Assembly: GCA_013368375.1 (NCBI GenBank)
Contig: JAACJP010000020.1
Location: 62,001 to 126,000, forward strand
Reading direction: 5' to 3'
Source: Tricholomella constricta
Taxonomy: Eukaryota > Basidiomycota > Agaricomycetes > Agaricales > Lyophyllaceae
DNA length: 64,000 nt
The translations under genes were made by a program, and so were the position numbers. Positions 27,187 through 35,617 of the stretch are shown here, one piece after another. The notes below the pieces were generated by a model, which saw only the letters and a program-made list of their open reading frames with translations, had not been told where the DNA came from and ran no database searches. Within the stretch, counting starts at the first letter, position 1, and each line of letters opens with the position of its first letter.

Positions 27187-28838
27187 TTGATCGCTACATT
27201 TGTGATTGGTGGACGACCTTTTCGGATTGTCCGCTGCTAGACAGCGGGACCATTTCACAGGCATTACTGCTGCATCGGACTCAGGCTCCCCTTGCTGGCA
27301 GGTTGTCCGTCCCGGCTGCCCCACCTCCAACATCCAATTCATTCCTTGACATGCGCCTTCAAGCTTTAGGTGCTCAATCCACCTTCCGGACCCGCCGCTT
27401 ACAAGATCTTCGGCTTACTGCCGCATATCACCGGCTTCACTTTATTGGAGCTCTCAAAGAGAAGCAAGTCGCAGAAGCAAGAATGCCCGGGACGGCGGGC
27501 TTGAGCACCCGGGAATCTGAGCCAGAATCTAGCAGACGCACTCCAGTTCGGTTGACCCGGGCGGAGGCCATTACAGCCTTCCGGCCTGCGGCAGATGACA
27601 TAATCTTCTCGGATTACGAGCGGGATCTGCCCCCAGGGACAATGACTGGTGAGTGGTCGGAAAGCGACTCTGGACAACCGACCAGGCGGCCCAGGTTCGA
27701 AGATCTCGCTGATGACAATGAACCTCCTCCGGTGCTGAATCCGAGAAGTTATCCGGACTGGCATAGAGTCCCTTCATACCGGACTCCCTCTCCCGGGCCT
27801 CTCCTCCCCTTCCTTGTCCATAGCCCGCCTCATGTGCCATCCGACCGGCAAGGACTAAACGGGCCACCAACCCAGAGCCAAGCCATTAACACTCGGCACC
27901 CGAGGAAGCCTACGAAAGATCTAGCAAAGAATGCTAGGTCTCTTAAAAAGCAGAAGGTCATTGATCCGGGGATGGCCTCCATCATGGGCAACACCCCTCC
28001 CATTTCAGCACTCCCCCCGATGCTGCGCGCTGCAAGTGAAGCAGCGTCTGATTTTGATTTCGGAATCCCGTCGACTAACAAAAGTCGTCAAGCTGCGTCT
28101 ACAATTCCCTTCCCGGCCTCCGGAGCAGCAAGCGAGGCCGCTGTAGACTTTGACTTCTCAATTCCGCCAGCCGGTATCACAATTTCCGCCCCTCGCGCTG
28201 CAAGCGAGGCGGGCTCAGACTTTGACTTCTCAATTCCGCCGGCCGGTATCACCATTTCCGCCCCTCGCGCTGCAAGCGAGGCGGGCTCAGACTTTGACTT
28301 CTCAATTCCGCCGGCCGGTAGCACTCGCCTAGCTTCGACTACAACTTCCATCCCCGCCCCTCGCGCTGCAAGCGAGGCGGGCTCAGATTTCGATTTTGAA
28401 CTCCCATCAGGCGGTCACATCCCCGCCCCTGCGAGTGAGGCGCGTTCAGATTTCAACATTGAAGCTAGGCCAGACCCGCCTTCTCCATCCCTGCATGAAC
28501 GCCATGCCACCCACCTTTCCGGGAGCAGCAGTCGGGCCGACGGACGGTTCATCCGCGCTGAAAGTGAAGCACATTCAGACTTCGACTTCTCTGTTTCATT
28601 CGCTGCCCCAGTCCAACGTGGTCCTGCCCCCCAAAGCCAAGCTGGATCCGAATTCGACTTCGAAATTTGTGATTCCGGTGAGGCATGCTTTCCTGTGGGT
28701 GACTCAATGGACATTGATGGCCAGGTAAGTGAGTGCCGAGGGGACACTGATGGGCCCGAATGCTCACCGACTCATCAAAGTGATATGGGAATGTATGCGG
28801 ATGCGGATATGAGCATGGTGAAGAGACCCGAAATGTGA
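27187..28838 (+). pseudogene. Unknown KDZ-linked gene, 3' part, with DFDF repeats
   Basis: Continuation of the gene broken at 10461; the frame continues as VDRYICDWWTTFSD directly after the target duplication. It contains a Pro/Ala linker, a helical stretch (LQDLRLTAAYHRLHFIGALK), long Ser/Pro/Asp-rich disorder, a basic KKQKVID patch, and from about 28020 to 28680 eight copies of a motif close to SEAxSDFDFxI. Three central units (72 bp each, about 28130-28320) are almost identical. The stop is at 28836-28838. The DFDF core resembles short acidic-aromatic binding motifs, but no homologue is recognised. Expression of the split gene in one piece is unlikely. Confidence 0.6.
28130..28390 (+). repeat. 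72-bp coding repeats (SEAGSDFDFSIPPAG units)
   Basis: Three or more near-identical 72-bp units, in frame, encode Ala-Ser-Glu-Ala-Gly-Ser-Asp-Phe-Asp-Phe followed by a Pro/Gly/Ile spacer. Older degenerate copies flank them. Confidence 0.9.
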
Positions 28839-29515
28839 TGATATACAGGTCATATGATATGCTGCCACAATGTGTATCCGGATTGTCTTCCTCCACCCGA
28901 TTGCATGCACTTCACGGCTCGATCCCCTGACCCGGATATGGGCTCTCTGGGAGTGTACCGAGCCCGCTACTGCCGTAAGTTACCCTACAGTGTATCAGGT
29001 CCGCTGCTCCGTTAACCCGAGAGGGGACCGGGCTATATACCCACATCCCACATTTCCCGGCTGACGGCATTCGTTTTTTGTCCTGTCCAGAACCAGCTTC
29101 CCAGATTGCATGTGCACTCTTCCGGAAAGCCACAATGTATCCCCCCATTTCCGCGCTGATCAGATGACATTTCCCACATCCGGGGAAGAATTCCGGATCG
29201 AATATGCATGCTTCCGGTAAGGCAGATGTAAGCCCTGTGTCCGGAAGGCTCGGGTCCGGATGATGGCATTCGTGTTTTGTCCTGTCTGAATCCAGCTTCT
29301 GCTACAACCAAAAATGCTTTCCCTCATCCGGACAATTATTCTGGATTGCATGTGGACTCTTTCGGAAAGCCACAATATATCCCCCCATTTGCGAGCTGAT
29401 CAGATGAAATTTCCGGATCGAATATGCATGCTTGTATGCCCCGGTGTCCGGAAAGGGATTGATCCCCTGACCCGAGAGGGGATCCGGCTGCAGCAGTGGC
29501 CCTGGCGAGGTCGAC
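28839..29515. repeat. Noncoding degenerate direct repeats
   Basis: No gene. It holds a block (about 28945-29021, CTCTGGGAGTGTACCGAGCC...) repeated at 30213-30295, and a longer block beginning CATTCGT(T/G)TTTTGTCCTGTC at 29067 and 29268 that includes GGAAAGCCACAAT and CGAATATGCATGCTT words. CCGGAT words are frequent. It looks like 3' or subterminal transposon sequence. Confidence 0.65.
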
Positions 29516-30169
29516 GGATTGATCCCCTGACCCGAGAAACGGATTGACCCCCTGACCCGAGAGGGGACCCGGCAACTGACCCGAGATGGGACCCGGCTGC
29601 ACCAGTGGCCCTGGCGAGGTCGACGGATTGATCCCCTGACCCGAGAAACGGATTGACCCCCTGACCCGAGAGGGGACCCGGCAACTGACCCGAGATGGGA
29701 CCCGGCTGCACCAGTGGCCCTGGCGAGGTCGACGGATTGATCCCCTGACCCGAGAAACGGATTGACCCCCTGACCCGAGAGGGGACCCGGCAACTGACCC
29801 GAGATGGGACCCGGCTGCACCAGTGGCCCTGGCGAGGTCGACGGATTGATCCTCTGACCCGAGAAACGGATTGACCCCCTGACCCGAGAGGGGACCCGGC
29901 AACTGACCCGAGATGGGACCCGGCTGCACCAGTGGCCCTGGCGAGGTCGACGGATTGATCCCCTGACCTGAGAAACGGATTGACCCCCTGACCCGAGAGG
30001 GGACCCGGCAACTGACCCGAGATGGGACCCGGCTGCACCAGTGGCCCTGGCGAGGTCGACGGATTGATCCCCTGACCCGAGAAACGGATTGACCCCCTGA
30101 CCCGAGAGGGGACCCGGCAACTGACCCGAGATGGGACCCGGCTGCACCAGTGGCCCCGGGGAGGTCGAC
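29516..30169. repeat. 109-bp tandem array, six copies
   Basis: Units start GGATTGATCCCCTGACCCGA at 29516, 29625, 29734, 29843, 29952 and 30061, exactly 109 bp apart and nearly identical. Because 109 is not a multiple of three and the unit lacks stops on the minus strand in all phases, three long overlapping minus-strand frames appear; they are artefacts. Partial units flank the array on both sides. Confidence 0.96.
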
Positions 30170-30212
30170 GGATTGATCCCATGACCCAAGAGGGGACCCG
30201 GCTGCAGCAGTG

Positions 30213-30384
30213 ATCTGGGCTCTCTGGGAGTGTACCGAGCCCGCTATTGCCGTAAGTTACACTACAGTGTATCAGGTCCGCTGCTCCGTCAACCACGATA
30301 CACTGTAAGGGCGCCCGCTACAGCACAGAGGACCCGCTAGCCCCGTCAACTACGGTACACTGTATAGGCCCGCTAGAGCGTTGG
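30213..30384. repeat. Four degenerate ~40-bp repeats, possible element terminus
   Basis: Copies share the theme CCGCT(A)G/N-CCGT-CAACTACGGTACACTGTATAGG at about 30240, 30278, 30335 and 30368. A further copy lies at 28962-29025. The inner part is partly palindromic (TACACTGTA). Subterminal transposase-binding repeats are a plausible but unproved identity. Confidence 0.45.
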
Positions 30385-31899
30385 TCACATTACATTGTAG
30401 TGCCCTGCCCTGTTTATGTATCGACCTGGAGTTCCCGCCGGTATGCGCGCGCCGCTTGGTAGGCCTATCTTGTTGTCGTCGGTTCGTCGGCAGCGTCCTT
30501 CGGTCACGTATGTTTGATGTATGGGACAGTTAGGGATATAATGTCCTTCACCACCGCAGAAGTGGCAGTTGTCATTAGGTGACTGGTTCGGTCGGCCGCC
30601 GTCGCCTCCTTTGTGTTGTCCTAAGCGTTGGATATGTTGCTCCAACAGGTTGATTCTTTCGTAGAGCTCTTCCAACTTGAGGGGCTGTCCCGTGCTAGGC
30701 GACTTGGTCGCGCCCGTTAACGACCCGCTTGGCGCGATCGTAACTTGTGGGAGCGCGCCCGGTGGCGCTTCCTGTCGTTGGACGGCATTTGTCCCGTGGA
30801 GGATATGTTCAGCCGCAGCGCGAACGGTTTCAGTGGCGTAGGGGTCATCGGGATGGTGGTTCGGGTTTAGGATCTCGAGCCTGCGATGGATCTTTGACCA
30901 TAGATCGGACTGGAACGCGCGACGGAATTGGCGGTCGTGTTCGTTTATCGAAAGTCGGTTTTTGCTGACAAGGAACTGGGTAACAGAAAGGAACTGTCGG
31001 TAATATTCCCCGAGGTCACTATTCGACTGGATCCCGAGTCGGTGTCGTTCTCTGATCAGGTAGTCGAGGTCGGCCATTGAATACTTTCTTTCTTCGCTTG
31101 CGCCTGGGTAGAGCGCCATTATCGCTTTTCGCCAATCGTCGTATGTGGTACCGACTGCGAACTCGTCAAGTTGTTCCCACAGATCCGCGGTATCGATGTC
31201 GGTGTATCGCGTAGTGTGTGTTTTCTTCTCTTGTTCATCTACGACGCTACACTCGATGAAGAGATGATTTAAGTCCGAGAAATATCGGTGCAGTTCACGC
31301 GCGCGTTCGGGCACGAACGTCGGCGCCGAGCTTTGTCCGCGTGCGGGCATCGGCTTTACAATGATTGGTGGTTGTGCCATGATAGATGGTGTTGGTTTCA
31401 GGACAGGGGACGGGGAGGGGGAATACGACGGTGAAGAAGAATCTGAGATTTCTGGGGTCGCGGGCGATAGGTATGGGAGTCTAAATTCAATTCCTTGATC
31501 GGTGGTAGGAGGTTCCGACGCAAAGGGGTCGAAAGCTAGGTCGGTTTGCGCGGTTGGTTCGGGGAACGGTGTTTGATCGGTCGGGGTAGGCGACGGTAGT
31601 GTCGACGAAGGGCTATAGAAGAGCGGGCTGAGGTTGTTATGGATCGCGCGGTGTGGAGTTACTGAGCGGAAGAACGGGGAGAGCGATTCTGAGTCGGTGT
31701 CGGCTTGTCCGAGAGCAGCGCGAATTTCGGCACGTAGGGTTCGGGCTTTAGCTTCCTGTCGGGTTGCGGGCGGAATGGTCGACGAGTCGTAGGTTTTTAT
31801 GAACAAGAGGAATGAGGTTGCGTGTTCGGCGGTGGCTTTTAAAACCCTCGCGGTGGGCTCCAGAATGATAGTGCTAGAAGACCTGTAGGTGCTGTGCAC
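30385..31899 (-). pseudogene. Gypsy-3 gag, orphaned
   Basis: 504-codon open frame encoding a Ty3/gypsy Gag: N-terminal STYRSSSTIILEP region, Pro/Ser linker, capsid-like region (LHRYFSDLNHLFIEC, WRKAIMALYPGA, LGEYYRQFLSVTQFL), then a zinc knuckle CHFCGGEGHYIPNC and a short tail. No protease, RT or integrase follows; the left side runs straight into the degenerate repeats at 30384. The gag is therefore either a truncated element or a captured gag. The frame is still intact, which is odd for a dead fragment. Confidence 0.8.
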
Positions 31900-32699
31900 A
31901 ACAACAAAACAACTAACAACTATGGGGGGGGCGAGAAGTGTTAAAAGTTCCCAAACACGCGAGTGTGCAGGGTTTGTAAGTGTTGTTCGAGGTAGGTAAA
32001 AGGCGATCCGACTTGTCAGTAGTCGAACCGACGGTGATGCGACGAAGGCGATGGGGTACGACGTTCCCCGATGGAACGGGTCGGCGACGCGACTTTCGGT
32101 GTCGGTCGTGGGACAACGAGACGAATGAGGTTAATACGGAGAACTCACGGGTTCGGGCGACGAATACGAGGTGACAGAGACGGCGGTTACGAGTTTTACG
32201 ATGGCGGCGGCGGTTTATACGATGGGAACGGAGCAGAGACGGCAGAGACGATGGTTTGAGCTATTCACTCTGAGTGTGAGGGAAAATACGGGCTGTAATT
32301 CACTGGGAGAAATGGGTACTACATGGGTATGTTTTATACTATGTGACCGACCCGCCTCTCGCAGGCCGGCGAGGCAGGTGTTTTACTGGTTTATTGAGAC
32401 AAGCGTCGCCAAGCTTGGAACCACGCGGCGCTTTTTAGAGAGTGTGGCGCTCTTTTGGCTTGGCAAAGGGGCTTTTGATCGGTTCGAGGTGTCGGGTCGG
32501 ATGTGTGATCGGTGGCGGATTTGCGATCGGTAGTGGCTCTTGGAGGCGGAACTCCGTGGTGCGGCCGGATCCTCTCTGCGAATGGCTGGGCAAGGTGTTT
32601 CCTAGGGTAATTTCAAATCGGGTTTGGTTGTCGCCGGGTTGAGACCTTGGCATACAAACGTGCGCGGTCGCTGACAGGTTATACGGCGTTCCGTGCTCC
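31900..32699. other. Noncoding, presumed gypsy-3 leader or LTR
   Basis: About 800 bp with no convincing gene. It is rich in CGGTCGG/GATCGGT words. A 5' LTR for the minus-strand gypsy-3 gag should lie here, but with no second copy its ends cannot be set. Confidence 0.35.
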
Positions 32700-33422
32700 G
32701 TGTGCCCAGGGAGGAGAACTGGCGTTTCAAGTTACTCTGTCTCTTGGTCGGTACATCGGTCATTTGGTCGTATTGTCGGTCGTTTTGGTCGTATTGTCGG
32801 TCGTTTTGGTCGTATTGTCGGTCGGTCGGTCGTATTGTCGGTCGGTCGGTTTAGCGCTTCGGTCGTATTCGGGAGTGTGTTCGTTGTGGCGCAGCGGTTG
32901 ATGTCCATATTATGGGCTGGTTCTGTGTATAGCGCGGGACGGTGCTCATCAACGGGAACCACAATTGATCGTACACTATATGACAATGTGGACGATGACC
33001 GACTTGTTCGGCTATGTCGATACGGGATACCCCCGGCCATTCCTCAATGGGATGGATGGCGACAGCCGACCCGCGATGATATCACTAGACTCCACGTACT
33101 ACTCGACTGCAAGAAAGAGCGAGGACTGGACACTGCGCACGCTCGCGGCCTACACCCTGTAGGATACGACATCATGTCGATGAAATTCATCACCGGACGT
33201 GACCGCGAAGCTACTGTACTCTACGACGGCGATCTGGTGTTTAACAATACCACTGACCCGCCTGCGCCACCACCTATGGTGGAAGGTCCTCCGCTCCCAA
33301 CTATCGAGTCCACTACGTCGCCAGCACCCTCTGCTCCATCTAGTTCATCCGCACCACTGGTCCTTCTACCAGAGGCTAACGCTTCTGATGACCATGCGAT
33401 GGATGTAGTCGAGAAGGCTTAA
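32700..33422 (+). pseudogene. Element A: C-terminal remnant of a 3' ORF
   Basis: Open frame of 240 codons whose first part reads through the 21-bp repeat and is probably not coding. From about 32960 it looks like real protein (RLCRYGIPPAIPQWDGW, HARGLHPVGYDIMSMKFI) with an acidic, Pro/Ser-rich tail ending DDHAMDVVEKA. It ends 154 bp before a polypurine tract and a 3' LTR, the same layout as ORF3 of gypsy-1. It is not RT, integrase or chromodomain, so it may be the end of an ORF3-type gene. Everything upstream of it in element A is missing. Confidence 0.4.
32755..32860. repeat. GGTCGTATTGTCGGTCGTTTT tandem repeat
   Basis: Three units of about 21 bp (GTCGTATTGTCGGTCGTTTTG) followed by GGTCGGTCGTATTGTC variants. 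Confidence 0.9.
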
Positions 33423-33564
33423 CGACAACGCCGAGTGTACGCCACAGTCATGGTAGTCGTCGAAATACATACGCGATCACTAATTAAGTGGGAGTTGTAT
33501 ACTCACACTTTGTAATTATAATAATAACCATGCACATCCATCTGCTGAGATCATACATTGATCT

Positions 33565-33576
33565 CAAAGGGGGGTG
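33565..33576 (+). promoter_or_regulatory. Element A polypurine tract
   Basis: CAAAGGGGGGTG directly abuts the LTR at 33577, identifying that LTR as a 3' LTR of a plus-strand element. Confidence 0.75.
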
Positions 33577-33810
33577 TGTAACGACGGTGCGTTACAATAC
33601 GTCTATATTGAGACGCGACCTGTTTGGCATTACCTTCTGGTAATGCACAACCATCTTTGTTATGCGTATATAAATGTCCTGTACAGTTTATGCTTAGATA
33701 ATCCTTTGCACCTTCACCCTGTACACGTACTTAGCAGAATCCCACAGATTGGTCTAGCTTAACATGTCTGGTGTCTCGCAAGGATCCCCCAACCCCGTAC
33801 AACCGTTACA
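33577..33810 (+). repeat. Element A 3' LTR (A/B family)
   Basis: 234 bp, TGTAACGACGGTGCG...ACAACCGTTACA. The same length and near-identical sequence occur at 43903-44136, with only a few substitutions. TATATAAA near 33668 is a possible promoter. Confidence 0.93.
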
Positions 33811-33934
33811 CCGACGCCGCGCTCACACTGGAGTCGACGGCGTACTTCCAGAACGGTCAGTCGATCGACAAGTACATTGACTTGTTCCGATCCCTATGGG
33901 TCAAGGCAGGCTACCCCGATGGGCGCCACCCAGT
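33811..33934 (+). pseudogene. Gypsy-2 gag fragment
   Basis: About 41 codons (DAALTLESTAYFQNGQSID, FRSLWVKAGYPDG) match the middle of the gypsy-2 Gag encoded on the minus strand near 38800-38930. It starts exactly at the end of the element A LTR and breaks off after about 120 bp. It is probably part of the plus-strand gypsy-2 copy resumed at 40083. Confidence 0.85.
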
Positions 33935-34272
33935 ACTTTACACTCCCCCTGGTGTTCCTCATGGAGTCCATGGAGTCCGCGCAATCCCTGTGGATTCCCC
34001 GTGGATTCCCCGTGGATTCCGTGGAATCCCGTGGAATCCATAGACTCCACCTGAGTCCATAAAAATTTTATATAAGTCCCCTACAATATGAAGAGGAATA
34101 TCCCTGTGGAGTCCGCATGGACTCCGCAAACCTGGACTTGGGAACACTCTACCGAGGTCACCTCTGTGGGCATTGCGCTCAAGAGACAATGAATGATATA
34201 TCAAAAAAAATCATGTATTTTCTATTCTACAAAAATAAAACAACAAAATAAAAAAAAAGAGATAAAGAAAGT
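33935..34272. other. Noncoding, GGATTCC repeats and AT-rich sequence
   Basis: Variants of GTGGATTCCCC and GGAATCC repeat at 33960-34045, a separate GGAGTCC/GGACTCC group lies at 34105-34130, then AT-rich, A-run sequence to 34260. No gene seen. Confidence 0.5.
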
Positions 34273-35617
34273 GGTAGTGGTGGGGTCGTCGTCATCGTCG
34301 TGGCCGTGGTGGTGGTGAGGTTGTCGTCGTCGTCGTGGCCGTCGCGGTGGTGGTGGTGTGGTGGTGGTGGAGACCGTAGGGTCGTCGCCGTCATCGTGGC
34401 CATTGTCACATCGCCGTCGTGGTGGTGGTGGGGTCGTTGCCGTCGTCGTGGCCATTGTGCCGTCGCCATCATCGTGGCCGTCGTGGTGGTGGTGATGTGG
34501 TGGTGGTGGGGTCGTTGCCGTCGCTGTGGCCGTTGTGCTGTCGCCGTCGCCGTCGTGGTGGTGGTGCCGTCGCCGTCGCCGTGCTGTTGTTGTTGTGGTG
34601 GTGTGGTGGTAGTGAGGTCGTGAGGTCGTCGCCGTCGTCGTGGCCGTGGTGGTGGTGTGATGATGTGGTGGTGGTGGGGTCGTCGCCGTCGTCGTGGCCG
34701 TTGTGCTGTCGCTGTCGCCGTCGTGGTGGTGGTGCCGTCGCCATCGCCGTGCCATTGTTGGGGTGGTAGTGTGGTGGCCGTCGTGGTGGTGGTGGTGGTG
34801 CCGTCGCCGTCGTCGTGGCCGTCATGGTGGTGGTGGTGCCGTCGCCGTTGTCGTGGCCGTTTTGCCGTCGCCGTCATCTTGTCGTTGTCGTTGTCGTGCC
34901 GTCGCCGTCGTTGTGTTGTTGTGGTGGTGGTGGCGTGGTGGCCGTCGTGGTGGTGGTGGTGGTGTGGTGGTGGTGGTGGTGTGCTGGTGGTGGTGGTGCC
35001 GTCGCCGTCGTCGTGGCCGTTTTGCCATTGCCGTCGCCATCACCGTGCCGTTGTTGGGGTGGTGGTGAGGTGGCCGTCGTGGTGGTGGCGGTGTGGTGGT
35101 GGTGGTGTCGTTGTCGTTGTCGTGCCGTCGCCGTCGTCGTCGTTGTGTTGTTGTGGTGGTGGTGGCGTGGTGGCCGTTGTGCTGGTGATGGTGGTGTGCT
35201 GGTGGTGGTGGTGCCGTCGTCGTCGTCGTGCCGTCGCCGTCGTCGTCATTGTGTTGTTGTGGTGGTAGTGGCGTGGTGGCCATCGTGGTGGTCGTGGTGG
35301 TGTGCTGGTGTGGTGGTGATGTCGTCGTGCCGTTGTCGTCGTGGTGTCGTCGCCGCCGTCGTGCCGTTGTCGTTGTCGTGGTGTCGTGGTGGTCACCGTC
35401 ATCGTTGGGGTTGGGCTGCTGCAGCTAATGGTGGTGGAGGTCGTCAGCGTGGTGTCGAGAGGCGGGCACAGTGACGCACCATGCGGCTCTCCCCCAACTG
35501 GGGTCTGCCCTTGTCTGTTCCCCTTCTGGCCTTGTTCATCGTCGTCGTTGTCGCCGTAGTCGCCGTTGTCGTCATTGTCGCGGTCATCGTGGTCGTCGTG
35601 GCGTGGTGGTGGTGGTC
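34273..35617. repeat. GTC/GTG-rich satellite, 1.3 kb
   Basis: Imperfect trinucleotide-based satellite of GTCGTCGCCGTCGTGGTGGTG-type units. All six frames are long and open, giving Val/Trp/Arg or His/Thr/Arg tracts with no biological protein. A non-repetitive island lies at about 35436-35545. The right edge joins the truncated gypsy-2 pol at about 35618. Confidence 0.95.

Noticed and set aside
29302..30296. Three overlapping minus-strand proteins of about 200-300 residues
   Set aside because: All derive from the 109-bp array read in successive phases; no start context, domain or codon bias supports them.
1..30400. TET/JBP dioxygenase cargo next to the KDZ transposase
   Set aside because: Looked for because KDZ elements are known to associate with TET/JBP genes; no 2-oxoglutarate dioxygenase motif (HxD...H with downstream R) was recognised in any open frame.
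33935..34135. Terminal inverted repeat of a DNA transposon (GGATTCC/GGAATCC words)
   Set aside because: The words are short, closely spaced and low-complexity; no transposase or target duplication is associated.
34222..35474. Val/Trp/Arg-rich and His/Thr/Pro-rich long ORFs on both strands
   Set aside because: Translation of a trinucleotide-based satellite; no domain, and equally open in most frames.
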